Shown one piece after another: positions 26,426 through 35,520 of a DNA stretch of 64,000 bases (positions are counted from its first letter, which is position 1; each line of letters starts with the position of its first letter). The position numbers and the translations under genes were made by a program. Under the pieces are notes generated by a model. That model worked only from the letters and a program-made list of their open reading frames with translations, was not told where the DNA came from and ran no database searches. Source of the stretch: Hominenteromicrobium mulieris (GTDB lineage Bacteria > Bacillota > Clostridia > Oscillospirales > Acutalibacteraceae); contig JAJJOY010000003.1 in the NCBI GenBank assembly GCA_021029595.1, positions 344,958 to 408,957 of the forward strand. The letters are read 5' to 3'.

Positions 26426-27544
26426 ATGGCAAATGTAAGAGTTGGCTTTATCGGCTGCGGCGGTATTGCAAACGGCAAGCACTTCCCGGGCATGGCCCAG
26501 CAGGAAGGCGTAGATATGTGCGCATTCTGCGACCTCATTCTTGAGAGAGCAGAAAAGGCCGCTAAAGAGTACGGCACCCCGGACGCTAAGGTTTACACCG
26601 ATTATCATGAGCTTCTGGCAGACCCGACGATCGACGCTGTTCACGTTCTGACCCCGAACGTTGCACACTGCGAGATCACCGTTGCTGCTCTTGAGGCTGG
26701 CAAGCACGTTCTGTGCGAGAAGCCGATGGCTGCTACCCCGGCTGACGCTAAGAAGATGCTTGAAGCAAGAGACAGAACCGGCAAGATGCTGACGATCGGC
26801 TATCAGTATCGTCACTTCCCGGAGAACCAGGTTGCTAAGAAGGTTGTCGATTCCGGCGCTCTTGGCGATGTTTACTATGCAGAGGCTACATACCTCCGCC
26901 GCCGTGGCGTTCCGACCTGGGGCGTGTTCACGGATAAGGCAAAGCAGGGCGGCGGTCCGCTGATCGACATCGGTACGCATGCTCTTGACCTCACGCTGTT
27001 CCTCATGAACAACTACGATGTTGACTATGTTTGCGGCACTTCCTTCGAGAAGCTCGGCCACACGCTCGATGCTAAGCATCAGGGTCAGGTCAACTACCGC
27101 GGTGAGTTCGATACCTGGAACAACGAGACCTACGACGTTGAAGACTCCGCTGTTGGCTTCATCAAGATGAAGAACGGCGCTACGATTGTTCTGCGCGCTG
27201 CTTGGGCTATCAACATGGCTGAAGACTACGCTGCAAACGGCGAAGCTTACACGATGCTGGCTGGTACCGAGGGCGGCCTCGATACGAAGGAAGGCCGTGT
27301 CCGTCTGAACCATGTTGTTGCTGAGTACCCGACCATTTCTTGGGTTGGCAACAAGGTCAGAGGTTTCATCCCGGGCTTCTCTCAGGGTCCGGCACCGAAG
27401 TCCAAGGAAGCTGAGATCTGGGTCAAGGCTCTGAAGGGCGAAGGCGAGCTGTTTGTTACGGCTGATCAGGCTTATGTCGTCACGAGAATCCTCGATGCGA
27501 TCTATGAGTCCAACAGAACCGGCAAGCCTGTTTACTTCGACTAA
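26426..27544 (+). CDS. Gfo/Idh/MocA family NAD(P)-dependent oxidoreductase
   Basis: The 372-residue protein has an N-terminal Rossmann fold (GFIGCGGIANGKH), the catalytic-type motif CEKPMA near residue 95 and a C-terminal alpha/beta domain with the DIGTHALDL helix, which often carries the catalytic His. Such enzymes oxidise or reduce hydroxyl groups on sugars and inositols. AGGAGG precedes the ATG. The next gene is a TIM-barrel sugar isomerase, and oxidoreductase/isomerase pairs of this kind usually act on one inositol or unusual sugar. The substrate is not evident. The codon use looks highly biased (GCT, AAG, GTT), suggesting strong expression. Confidence 0.92.
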   Translation: MANVRVGFIGCGGIANGKHFPGMAQQEGVDMCAFCDLILERAEKAAKEYGTPDAKVYTDYHELLADPTIDAVHVLTPNVAHCEITVAALEAGKHVLCEKPMAATPADAKKMLEARDRTGKMLTIGYQYRHFPENQVAKKVVDSGALGDVYYAEATYLRRRGVPTWGVFTDKAKQGGGPLIDIGTHALDLTLFLMNNYDVDYVCGTSFEKLGHTLDAKHQGQVNYRGEFDTWNNETYDVEDSAVGFIKMKNGATIVLRAAWAINMAEDYAANGEAYTMLAGTEGGLDTKEGRVRLNHVVAEYPTISWVGNKVRGFIPGFSQGPAPKSKEAEIWVKALKGEGELFVTADQAYVVTRILDAIYESNRTGKPVYFD

Positions 27545-27648
27545 TTTTAATCAGTACATTTTGTGTGCGGCGGCATTTCGTGTCGCCGCACATTTTTTAA
27601 GGCGGAGTTTCCGCAAACGTTATAATTTTCAGAAAGGTGTTTTTTCCC

Positions 27649-28500
27649 ATGGAAAATATCAATGTCCAGGTTTATTCCCTGGTTTCCGAGCCGATTAGCC
27701 CGATTGAGAAGCTGAAGACCATTGCAAAGCTTGGTTTTGCAGGCGCAGAGTTCACTGCGGACTTCACGGAAGTGCCGGTTGAAGAAATGAAGAAGGTTCT
27801 CGCAGAGAACAATTTGAAGGTCGATTCCGCTCACGTCGGTCTGGATCAGATTGAAGGCGTTCTCCCCTACTTTGCAGAGCTGGGCGCAAAGCTTGTCATC
27901 TGCCCGATGACAAATTTCTGCAACAAGGCAGAAGCTGAAGAAGTTGCAGCAGAACTCAACCGCCTCGGCAACATTGCGAAGCAGTACGGCATCAAGATCG
28001 GCTACCACAACCACACCGACGAGTTCTATGTGGACGAGGGCAAGTATCTTTATGACTGGCTCATCGATGCATGTGACCCGGAAGTTACGGCTTTCCAGCT
28101 TGACTGCGGCTGGTGCAGCGCAGCAGGCGTAAACCCGGTAGACTTCATCAACAGCCACGCAGGCCGCATTGCAAGCATCCACATTAAGGAAAACGGCGGC
28201 GTTATCGGCGCAAACAAGCCGCAGTCCCGCCACGACACCACCCCGCGCTTCAAGTTTGAGAAAGACGCTGACGGCAAGCCGATCTTCCCGCCGGAGTTCC
28301 TCAAGATGAAGGAAGAGCACGACAAGCTGAACGTGCCGCAGGGCCAGGGCATTGTGGACTGGAAGGCTGTTAAGGCAGCTGCCGACGCACAGTGCGACAA
28401 CGTCATTTACGTTGTTGAGCGTGAAGCCAGCTACAACGACCCGCAGGATCGCGTAGCTTGCCTTGCTGAAGACATTGCATGGCTGAAGGCTAACCTGTAA
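27649..28500 (+). CDS. Sugar phosphate isomerase/epimerase (xylose isomerase-like TIM barrel)
   Basis: The ATG at 27649 has AAGGTG 10 nt upstream; the GTG four codons earlier is part of that ribosome site. The 283-residue protein follows the AP endonuclease 2 fold, with metal-ligand candidates in GYHNHTDEF, in FQLDCGWC and in SIHIKENGG. It lies 105 nt after the Gfo/Idh/MocA gene on the same strand and ends with its own terminator, so the pair likely forms a catabolic unit for an inositol-like compound or ketose. Confidence 0.88.
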   Translation: MENINVQVYSLVSEPISPIEKLKTIAKLGFAGAEFTADFTEVPVEEMKKVLAENNLKVDSAHVGLDQIEGVLPYFAELGAKLVICPMTNFCNKAEAEEVAAELNRLGNIAKQYGIKIGYHNHTDEFYVDEGKYLYDWLIDACDPEVTAFQLDCGWCSAAGVNPVDFINSHAGRIASIHIKENGGVIGANKPQSRHDTTPRFKFEKDADGKPIFPPEFLKMKEEHDKLNVPQGQGIVDWKAVKAAADAQCDNVIYVVEREASYNDPQDRVACLAEDIAWLKANL

Positions 28501-28519
28501 TTTAATTTAATGCAAAATG

Positions 28520-28552
28520 AGCCGAGCACAGAAGTTGTGTTCGGCTTTTTTG
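28520..28552 (+). terminator. Terminator after the isomerase gene
   Basis: Arms AGCCGAGCACA and TGTGTTCGGCT pair around a short loop and are followed by TTTTTTG. Confidence 0.88.
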
Positions 28553-28610
28553 TTGCGCAAAAAAAGAAGCTTGCGGGGAACATAGCGTAGCGACACTAAA
28601 AATTTCGCCC

Positions 28611-28695
28611 GCCTTTTCAAAGGCAGAGGGGACTTGGGGCAGTGCCCCAAGTCCCCTCAAGTTTTCTCGAAGAAAGTTTAAATCAAAGCTTTTAT
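28611..28695. repeat. Intergenic repeat, copy A
   Basis: This copy contains a GCCTTT/AAAGGC hairpin, the dyad GACTTGGGGC...GCCCCAAGTC (28631-28653), then an AAGTTTT/GAAAGTTT stem and a closing ATCAAA...CTTTTATTCG. The last 65 nt closely match copy B at 32,851-32,916. Both copies lie between genes. Confidence 0.75.
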
Positions 28696-28726
28696 TCGTT
28701 CGCTTTCACAGGCAAATGCGAAGCGC

Positions 28727-30292
28727 TTAGTGCTGGATCTGCTGCTCTTCCTCGTCATCGTTATGGCTCCACGGCGAGGGGGCCAATTTTTTATGCAGCG
28801 CAACAAGCTCGTGGTCGTAGTTATGTCTGACCTCACACTTTTTGTCGAAAATCATGGTCGCTTCGTCGTCTGCGGTGCAAGCCGGCCACTCCGGCAGGTC
28901 TTCGCTGGACGGTTTGCCGTCACGCGCGAAGTTGAGCCACGCGTCGCACATCTGCTTTTCGAGCAAGTCGGTCACGCCGGGCTCGTTATACGCGGCGACG
29001 AGGCTCGTGTTATGGAACACAAACGGGATCTCGCTGCAATGCCATGCGATATGCCCACCGTCATACGGGAAGGTGTAGGTCATCATATACGAATACGTGC
29101 CGCTTTCCGGGTGCTGTGCTTTTTTCAAGATGAAATCGGTAGACGGCGCGCGGAAAATAGAATCCATGAACAGCACGTCGCTGATGTCCTTATCCGGGTA
29201 AACCTCGGCGAACATCTCCTTGAGCTTTTTGCCCTCTGCGCCGTAGCGTTTTTCGATCATAGAATCGATGAGTGCAGCATCGGACTTTTCCTCTTCGCTT
29301 AATGCCGGCATGAACGAGAACTCGCCGAGCACGGTGCCAACCATGACCGGGATGGTCTTTGCGTGCTCCGTGAAACCGACCTCGAGCGGATCGCCGAGGT
29401 ACCAATCGTTTGCGAGCGGGTTGCCGCCGACGTATGCGCCTGTCTTTGCGACCTCCGGCGCGACCTTGTTGTACGCCGCCGCGAGCTGTGCGTACGGGAT
29501 GGTCTCCAGTGCTTTGACATCATCGAGCTTCAATTCTGCCAGAAGCGCCGTGACGATGGCTTTGCCGTTCTGCTCCGTGGAATTGCCGGAGACGAAGTGA
29601 TCGATGCAGCCGCTCTGCACGACGCCCTTATGGAACAGGCCGTCCGCCGCAGGGGTCTGCATCAGCGTCCAGACCTTCATACCGCCGCCGGACTGGCCGA
29701 ACAGCGTGACGTTTTCCGGGTCGCCGCCGAAGTTTGCGATATTTTCGTGAATCCACTGCAAAGCTGCGACCATATCGGCGTTGCCGGCGTTGCCGGAATT
29801 CTTATATTCCTCGCCGAACGGGGAAAGGTCGAGATAGCCGAGGATATTGAGGCGGTGGTTGAGTGAAATGACGACGACATCGCCGTATTTGCTCATGTTT
29901 TCGCCCTCGTAGGCGATGTGCTCAATGGAGGAGCCCGCCGCGAATCCGCCGCCGTGCAGCCAAACGAGCACGGGCTTTTTGGCGTTCGGGTCAAGATGCT
30001 GCGTCCAGATATTGAGGTACTGGCAGTTCTCATCGAGCGGCCAATAGCGGTGCGGCACCATCAGCTCGTTGCTGGGCTGATCCTGCTGCAGCATGGGGCA
30101 CACGTAGCCGTAAGCCAGCGCGTTTTTGATGCCCTCCCACGGCTCTACCGGGGTCGGCTGGTGGAAACGCTTTGCATCGGCGTATTTTACGCCGTGGAAC
30201 ACATATGTGCCGTCAAGCTGAAAACCACGCAGCTTACCGGCTTTGGTCTCGACGACCGGGTCTGTTTTGGTGCACATGAAATTTCTTGCCAT
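28727..30292 (-). CDS. Type-B carboxylesterase (alpha/beta hydrolase)
   Basis: The 521-residue protein belongs to the cholinesterase-like family of ester hydrolases. The oxyanion-hole segment is LVWLHGGGFAAGS, the nucleophile elbow is FGQSGGG (most relatives have GESAGG) and the catalytic His region is HIAWHCSEIPFVF. No signal peptide is visible, so it acts in the cytoplasm. The natural ester is unknown; acetylated sugars or plant phenolic esters are plausible given the glycan enzymes nearby. A promoter that overlaps a large dyad precedes it. GGAGTTGT serves as ribosome site. Confidence 0.9.
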   Translation of the reverse strand: MARNFMCTKTDPVVETKAGKLRGFQLDGTYVFHGVKYADAKRFHQPTPVEPWEGIKNALAYGYVCPMLQQDQPSNELMVPHRYWPLDENCQYLNIWTQHLDPNAKKPVLVWLHGGGFAAGSSIEHIAYEGENMSKYGDVVVISLNHRLNILGYLDLSPFGEEYKNSGNAGNADMVAALQWIHENIANFGGDPENVTLFGQSGGGMKVWTLMQTPAADGLFHKGVVQSGCIDHFVSGNSTEQNGKAIVTALLAELKLDDVKALETIPYAQLAAAYNKVAPEVAKTGAYVGGNPLANDWYLGDPLEVGFTEHAKTIPVMVGTVLGEFSFMPALSEEEKSDAALIDSMIEKRYGAEGKKLKEMFAEVYPDKDISDVLFMDSIFRAPSTDFILKKAQHPESGTYSYMMTYTFPYDGGHIAWHCSEIPFVFHNTSLVAAYNEPGVTDLLEKQMCDAWLNFARDGKPSSEDLPEWPACTADDEATMIFDKKCEVRHNYDHELVALHKKLAPSPWSHNDDEEEQQIQH

Positions 30293-30325
30293 ATATCACA
30301 ACTCCTTAAAAATTTGACAAGTAAA

Positions 30326-30359
30326 AAATAACCTTGCAATGTTAATTGTAAGGTTATTT
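30326..30359. promoter_or_regulatory. 34-bp dyad, operator or terminator, before the carboxylesterase
   Basis: Arms of 15 bp (30326-30340 with 30345-30359, one G-U pair) surround a 4-nt centre. The -10 box of the esterase promoter lies within one arm. On the minus strand the stem is followed by TTTTTT, so it could also terminate the HD gene transcript. Confidence 0.65.
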
Positions 30360-30373
30360 CTTATAAATGTCAA
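30345..30373 (-). promoter_or_regulatory. Sigma-A promoter of the carboxylesterase
   Basis: On the minus strand a perfect TTGACA (30368-30373) and TACAAT (30345-30350) are exactly 17 nt apart. The -10 box lies in the dyad described separately. Confidence 0.7.
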
Positions 30374-30401
30374 TATTCTAATTTTTGATTTTATGTGCAA
30401 T

Positions 30402-30899
30402 TTACAAGAACAGGTCTTTTAAAAGCTGCTTGCCGGTCTTTGTGCGGAAGATGTTCTCGTACACCTTTTCGGCGGCTTCATGGGTCATGCCGCTCTCGAA
30501 AATGTTTACGAGGAAATCGGCTTCAACGAGAATTTGATAATCGATGCCGTTGATGTTCGTGTACGTGTGGTGGTGGCCGATGAGGTAGCAGATGCGCTCT
30601 GTCTGCTCATGGGTATAGCCGCACGCGGGCAGCATTTCGAGTGCGATGGGCGGGCCTTCCACCTCCTGGTGAGGGCCGTTGCAGTTGCCGTATTTTTCAA
30701 AGCACACACGGATGCCGATGTCGTGCGTAATGGCAGCGGCTTCCAAAATTTCTTTTGTCGCATCGTCCACGTCTTCGCCCTCCGCGATGGTCTTTGCGAA
30801 CGCGAACACCTTCAAAAAGTGGTTGACGCGCTCGACACAGCCGCCCTCGTACTCTGTCATTTTCAAAACGAGCTTGCTAAAATTTGTCATGTTTTTCAC
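30402..30899 (-). CDS. HD domain phosphohydrolase-like protein
   Basis: The 165-residue protein shows the HD metal ligands in order: an N-terminal His (RVNHFLKV), the doublet AITHDIGI and later GHHHTY. Such small HD proteins hydrolyse phosphate monoesters or nucleotides. Two starts are possible: GTG 30899, which overlaps the stop of the preceding GNAT gene, or ATG 30890. The overlap suggests coupling with the acetyltransferase. The exact substrate is unknown. Confidence 0.85.
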   Translation of the reverse strand: MKNMTNFSKLVLKMTEYEGGCVERVNHFLKVFAFAKTIAEGEDVDDATKEILEAAAITHDIGIRVCFEKYGNCNGPHQEVEGPPIALEMLPACGYTHEQTERICYLIGHHHTYTNINGIDYQILVEADFLVNIFESGMTHEAAEKVYENIFRTKTGKQLLKDLFL

Positions 30900-31423
30900 T
30901 TCTTTCTTTCAAAATCGTCTGCGCAGGGCACCCAGTACCGGCGCGTGAGGATGCCTTCTTCCAGCACTTTGTTTTCGAGTACGCCGCCGGCGCTTTCAAT
31001 CGTTTTCGCCGATCCGGTGTTTGTATCATTGCAGGTGATGAGTACCTTTTTGATGCCGATTGAACGCGCAATGGGCAGCGCGAGCGCAAGCTGGATTTTG
31101 GCATACCCGTGGCGGCGCTCACTCGGCACAATGCCGTAGCCGATGTGACCGCCGAACAGCCTGAGGTAGTCGTTCAGCTCGTGGCGGATGTCCACGGCGC
31201 CGAAGAGTTTTGTTTCGTTGTCATCGGTGAGAAAATAAAGCGTTTCATTCACAAAGCCCTCGGGGACACGAGTGCGCTTTTGGATGCTTTCACGCCGCCA
31301 TTCCTCAAACGGCAGATTTTTCGGATTTGCGGACGCGATGGGTACGATGCGCTCCGCGCCCCAGTCTTTAAGATATGCCGCATACTGCGTCGCTGTAATT
31401 TGTTCCGGCAAAATCAGTTTCAT
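30896..31423 (-). CDS. GNAT family N-acetyltransferase
   Basis: The 175-residue protein has the acetyl-CoA loop GYGIVPSERRHGYAKIQLALAL and the following VLITCNDTNTGSAKTIESAGGVLEN segment typical of the Eis/RimI-like GNAT group that acts on small molecules. It lies 14 nt after the Xaa-Pro peptidase gene and overlaps the HD gene by 4 nt, so the three are likely one operon. The acceptor is unknown. Confidence 0.88.
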   Translation of the reverse strand: MKLILPEQITATQYAAYLKDWGAERIVPIASANPKNLPFEEWRRESIQKRTRVPEGFVNETLYFLTDDNETKLFGAVDIRHELNDYLRLFGGHIGYGIVPSERRHGYAKIQLALALPIARSIGIKKVLITCNDTNTGSAKTIESAGGVLENKVLEEGILTRRYWVPCADDFERKK

Positions 31424-31437
31424 TGAAATTTCTCCTG

Positions 31438-32682
31438 CTATTTTGCCATGACGGCCTCGATGTCTTCGATGGTGCGCGGCACGGACGCAGAGAGGTTCTC
31501 TGCGCCGGTCGGCGTGACAAGGCAGTTATCCTCCACACGGAAGCCGATGCCGAGATCTTCGGCGTAAATGCCGATATCAACGCAGAAGACCATGTTCGGC
31601 GCGATAGGCTTGCCGAGTGCATCGACAACATCGTGCACGTCGTAGCCGACATGGTGCGCACCGCCGTGCCACATGTATTTGCCAATCTCATCGTAAGAGG
31701 ACAGCAGACCGATCTTTTTCAGCTGCTCACAGCAATAGCGGCGGGCGGTCTTATCCACATCGTCCATGAGCATACCGGGCTTGATGATGGAGAACATGTA
31801 GTTCGACGTATTGAGGGCACACTCATACAGCATGCGCTGCTCTTTCGAGTATTTGCCGTTGCACGGCCAGCCGCGGGAGACATCGTTGCACTCGCCGTCC
31901 CACTGCGCGCCAACGTCATTCAAGATCATATCGCCGTCTTTGGCTTGTCCCATGTAGCTGTCGTAATGGATGCAGAAGTTGTTTTCGCCGGCGGAAATGA
32001 TGGAGTGGAACGCGGGCTCAAGCACGCCGGCGCCGGTGAGGGCATAGTCGAACTCGGCTTTATACTCGTACTCATACATGCCGGGGTGCGAAGCGCGCAT
32101 CATGCGCAGAATGCCTTCGCGCGTAACGGTCATGGCGCGGCGCATGGCGTCAATCTCGCACGGAGCCTTCAGGGTACGCAGGCGCTTTAAGATGGGCAGG
32201 ATATTTTCAACCGTGAGGAACGGGTAGCCGGTCTTAATGGTCTGCGCGAAGCGGTGGGCTTCATCTAAGCCCTCGTCCGGCGTATGGCGGTAGAGATCGA
32301 GGTAGACGCGCTGCACGTTGCCGCTGTTCAAAACACGGTGGATATCGTTTTCAAAGTTCTCAACGAAGCGGATATCCGTGATACCGGACTGCGCTATAAC
32401 TTCATCGGCTTTCGGTCTGCGGCCTGTCCAGCGCTCTTTCATGAGATCCGGCGGGAGGATATAGATGGATTCCTGCACATTGCCGCCGATTTTTGTGGCG
32501 ACCAACACGAGCCCCGCGAATTTAATGCCCGTTAAATACAGGAAATTGCGGTTCGTGAAGAATGTATAGTACGCATCGGCGCTCTGACGCGGTGCGCTGC
32601 CGGAAAAGAACACGACTGCGCTGCCGTCTTTCATTTCGGCGTACAGGCGCTGACGGTTTGCCTTGTGGAATTCTGCTGTCAT
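31438..32682 (-). CDS. Xaa-Pro aminopeptidase (M24B family)
   Basis: The 414-residue enzyme removes N-terminal residues that precede proline. An N-terminal aminopeptidase-P domain leads to the pita-bread catalytic domain with its five metal ligands: Asp in NDVGAQWDGE, Asp in CNDVSRG, His in GGAHHVGYDVHD, Glu in RVEDN and Glu in GAENLS. It is cytoplasmic. With peptide import encoded elsewhere in the window it would help recycle proline-rich peptides. Its ribosome site is GGAGGGAT. Confidence 0.93.
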   Translation of the reverse strand: MTAEFHKANRQRLYAEMKDGSAVVFFSGSAPRQSADAYYTFFTNRNFLYLTGIKFAGLVLVATKIGGNVQESIYILPPDLMKERWTGRRPKADEVIAQSGITDIRFVENFENDIHRVLNSGNVQRVYLDLYRHTPDEGLDEAHRFAQTIKTGYPFLTVENILPILKRLRTLKAPCEIDAMRRAMTVTREGILRMMRASHPGMYEYEYKAEFDYALTGAGVLEPAFHSIISAGENNFCIHYDSYMGQAKDGDMILNDVGAQWDGECNDVSRGWPCNGKYSKEQRMLYECALNTSNYMFSIIKPGMLMDDVDKTARRYCCEQLKKIGLLSSYDEIGKYMWHGGAHHVGYDVHDVVDALGKPIAPNMVFCVDIGIYAEDLGIGFRVEDNCLVTPTGAENLSASVPRTIEDIEAVMAK

Positions 32683-32721
32683 GATAATCCCTCCGAATCT
32701 TCTTTGCTTTTATCTATTTCT

Positions 32722-32899
32722 AAAGGCTTGCTGAGCAAGCCTTTTAAGAAACCCCTTGATAGGGTTTCTTACATCAAATCGTCCACCGGACGATTTGACT
32801 ATCTTCCTGATCTTTAGGTAGGCAAAAGAGTTTCGAGCTCTGCGGAGCTCGACTTGGGGCGTTGCCCCAAGTCCCCACCAACTTTTTGAAAAAAGTTGG
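32722..32899. repeat. Array of six consecutive near-perfect hairpins
   Basis: Six inverted repeats lie head to tail: 32722-32744, 32745-32771, 32774-32798, 32834-32851, 32851-32873 and 32878-32899. Stems are 7 to 11 bp, essentially without mismatches, and loops are 3 to 7 nt. The last two belong to the intergenic repeat that is also found at 28,611-28,695. Confidence 0.85.
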
Positions 32900-32916
32900 A
32901 TCAAAAACTTTATTCG
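32851..32916. repeat. Intergenic repeat, copy B
   Basis: It starts with the dyad GACTTGGGGC...GCCCCAAGTC and ends ATCAAAAACTTTATTCG. It matches copy A at 28,631-28,695 with scattered differences, most of them in loops or compensated in stems. Confidence 0.75.
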
Positions 32917-32941
32917 CCGCTCCGCTGTGGAAAACGTTAGC

Positions 32942-33877
32942 TTACTTCAGCTTTGCAGCCAAGGCGACCCAGCCTCTTTCCTCTTTGCGGTCGATGATCT
33001 CGAATTTATCCGCGAGGCACGCCAAAACGTCGTCTTCCCTTGTATCGATGATACCGCTCATGATATAGACGGTATCGGGTTTCATGAAGCGCGGAGCGTC
33101 TTTTGTGAGCAAAATCACGACGTCTGCGACGATATTCGCGACAACGACATCGAATGTGCCGGTAACCTTATCCGCCAGATTGCCGCAGATGCCGGTGAAC
33201 TTATCGCCGACGTGGTTGATCTCTGCGTTTGCGACGGCGGTCTTGACGGCGAGAGCATCAATATCGACGCCAACGGCGCTGCCTGCGCCGAGCAGCAGAC
33301 CGGCGACGGACAAAATACCGCTGCCGCAGCCCATATCAAGCATGGTATCGCCCGGCTTTACATACTTTTCGAGCAGTTCCATGCAAAGGCGGGTCGTTTC
33401 ATGCGTGCCGGTACCGAACGCGAGGCCCGGCTCCAGATGCAGCACGACGCGGTCACCTGCTTCGTACTCGTCCTCCCACATGGGACGCACAAGCAAGCGG
33501 TTGCCGACGGGGATGGGCTTAAAATACTTTTTCCAGTTGTTGATCCAATCCTCCTCCGCGCAGTTGGCGGCGGTGATGGTGTTCTCAATGCCGACGGCTT
33601 CAAAACGCTCTTTGAGGAAAGAAATGGCTTCCGCCGGGTTTTCCTCCGGGCTGATATACACATGGATGATGCTTTTGGTGCGGTCTTTTTTGAGAAGGTC
33701 TTCGTCGATGAGGTCGATATGCGCGATCTCCATCGCTTCCTCTTCTAAATGCGAATAGTCTTCAATATAAATGCCGTAGGGCACGACCATCTGCGCAATG
33801 TCGCCCGCGCGGTCCGTATCCGCCGCGGGAATGGTGACCTGTAATTCGGTCCAGTCTGCGTTTACCTGATCTGTCAT
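32942..33877 (-). CDS. prmA: Ribosomal protein L11 methyltransferase
   Basis: The ATG at 33877 has AGGAG 10 nt upstream and gives 311 residues; the frame is open further upstream but without a ribosome site. The S-adenosylmethionine site is DMGCGSGILSVAGLLLG, and the post-I motif and VVANIVADVV (the NIxA motif of PrmA) follow. The N-terminal domain that docks on L11 is present (residues 1-115). The enzyme methylates ribosomal protein L11 in the cytoplasm. It is divergent from the spoVB-like gene. Confidence 0.93.
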   Translation of the reverse strand: MTDQVNADWTELQVTIPAADTDRAGDIAQMVVPYGIYIEDYSHLEEEAMEIAHIDLIDEDLLKKDRTKSIIHVYISPEENPAEAISFLKERFEAVGIENTITAANCAEEDWINNWKKYFKPIPVGNRLLVRPMWEDEYEAGDRVVLHLEPGLAFGTGTHETTRLCMELLEKYVKPGDTMLDMGCGSGILSVAGLLLGAGSAVGVDIDALAVKTAVANAEINHVGDKFTGICGNLADKVTGTFDVVVANIVADVVILLTKDAPRFMKPDTVYIMSGIIDTREDDVLACLADKFEIIDRKEERGWVALAAKLK

Positions 33878-33993
33878 ACTTTTTAACTCCTGTTCTCTTT
33901 TTATAAAATGCAGAAAATTATCTATACATTTCTCATATAAGCTGATTATACAACGCGTCCGGAAAACTTGCAATAGGAGGCCCTGCGACAATC

Positions 33994-35517
33994 ATGACAA
34001 AACGCAAATTTCTGCTGCAAGGCATCGCTTTAACGGCATTTTCACTGTTTTTCCGCATTACGAATATCGGCTACCGTGCGTATTTATCGGGCAAAATCGG
34101 CGCGGAGGGCATGGGGCTTTACCAGCTCATCTTCTCCGTGTTCCTGCTCGCCATCACGCTTTCCACTTCCGGCATCAGCTTGGCCGTGACGCGCATGGTG
34201 ACGGCAGCCATTGCGGCGAACCACCGCTGCACGGTGCGCAGCGTGGTGACGCAGTGCTTTTTGTTCTGCCTGACGGTGAGCTGTACCATTGCGGTTTTGC
34301 TGCTGTGCTTTTCGGATTTTGCCGCCGCGCATATTTTGGGCAACGCCGGCGCGGCGCCGTCTCTGCGCATTTTGGCGCTGGGGCTGCCGTTTATGTCGCA
34401 GTGCACGTGCATGAAGGGATATTTTTTAGCAGTGGACGAATCGCTTTCCACCTCATGGAGTGATGCGGTGGAACAGGTGCTGACGATTTTCTCCGCCGTT
34501 ATGCTGTTCTGGTATTTTGCGCCGCAGAGCATAGAAGCCGCGTGCTTTGCGGCGATGATTGCTTCAACATTCGGAGAAGCCGTTTCGTTTTTGGCGGGGT
34601 TCCTCATTTACCGCCGCAGCTTAAAGCGCAACACGCCGAAAGAAAAAGAGCAGGCGACGGGCGTTCTGCACGGGATGTTTCACATTGCGGTGCCGTGCAC
34701 GCTTTCGAGCGCGGCGCGCAGCTTGCTTTCAACGGCGGAAAATCTGCTCATCCCGCGCGAGCTCGGGCGTTACGGGCTCAGTCGTGCGGCTTCCATGTCC
34801 GCCTACGGTTTATTGCAGGGCATGGCAATGCCGATGCTGTACTTTCCGTCTTCGTTTTTGACGTCGTTCGCGTCTTTGCTCATCCCGAAAACGGCACGGG
34901 AATTTGAGCTTTCGCACCGCAGGGCCGTGCGGCACATCACGCAGCGCGCGGTGCACGCAGCCCTGCAGTTCGGCATTTTCTGCGCGGGGATCTTCTTCGT
35001 TTTCGGCAGTGACTGGGGCGAGGCGTTTTATAAGAGCCGGGAAGCCGGGGCATACCTCAAAATTTTGGCGCCGCTCGTACCGCTTTTATATCTGGATGTC
35101 GTGGTGGACAGTCTTTTAAAGGGGCTTGACGAGCAGCTGAACTCCATGAAATACAACTTTTCGGATTCGTTTCTGCGTGTGCTTTTGATTTTGCTTTTTA
35201 TGCGGTTTGCCGGTATGCAGGCGTACATTGCAATTTTGTTTTTCTCGTCCATCTTCAACGCGATGCTGAGTGTACGAAGATTATTAAAAGTCGCCGATGT
35301 GCATATCGGGCTATTGAAAAGTGCAGTGATGCCGGCGTTTTTTGCACTGCTTGCCGCGAATGCAACACAGTTTTTATTGAAAAGCATTTTGCTTTCGGGT
35401 ATTCCCCTTGTTTTGCTGCAAACGGCGGTTTGTGCAGGGTTTTATGCCGCTTTGCTGTTCCCGTTTTTAAAGCTGTGCGCGTATCATACGGACAAAAAGC
35501 AAACCGTTAAAACATAA
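33994..35517 (+). CDS. SpoVB/MurJ-type polysaccharide flippase
   Basis: The 507-residue membrane protein has about 14 hydrophobic segments and starts with the family pattern GIALTAFSLFFRITNIGYRAYLSGKIGAEGMGLYQL. This is the MOP-superfamily branch that includes stage V sporulation protein B, which moves lipid-linked precursors across the membrane for spore cortex peptidoglycan. A role in other polysaccharide export cannot be excluded. AGGAGG lies 12 nt before the ATG. Its presence is the main hint that the host sporulates or descends from a spore former. Confidence 0.9.
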   Translation: MTKRKFLLQGIALTAFSLFFRITNIGYRAYLSGKIGAEGMGLYQLIFSVFLLAITLSTSGISLAVTRMVTAAIAANHRCTVRSVVTQCFLFCLTVSCTIAVLLLCFSDFAAAHILGNAGAAPSLRILALGLPFMSQCTCMKGYFLAVDESLSTSWSDAVEQVLTIFSAVMLFWYFAPQSIEAACFAAMIASTFGEAVSFLAGFLIYRRSLKRNTPKEKEQATGVLHGMFHIAVPCTLSSAARSLLSTAENLLIPRELGRYGLSRAASMSAYGLLQGMAMPMLYFPSSFLTSFASLLIPKTAREFELSHRRAVRHITQRAVHAALQFGIFCAGIFFVFGSDWGEAFYKSREAGAYLKILAPLVPLLYLDVVVDSLLKGLDEQLNSMKYNFSDSFLRVLLILLFMRFAGMQAYIAILFFSSIFNAMLSVRRLLKVADVHIGLLKSAVMPAFFALLAANATQFLLKSILLSGIPLVLLQTAVCAGFYAALLFPFLKLCAYHTDKKQTVKT

Positions 35518-35520
35518 AAG

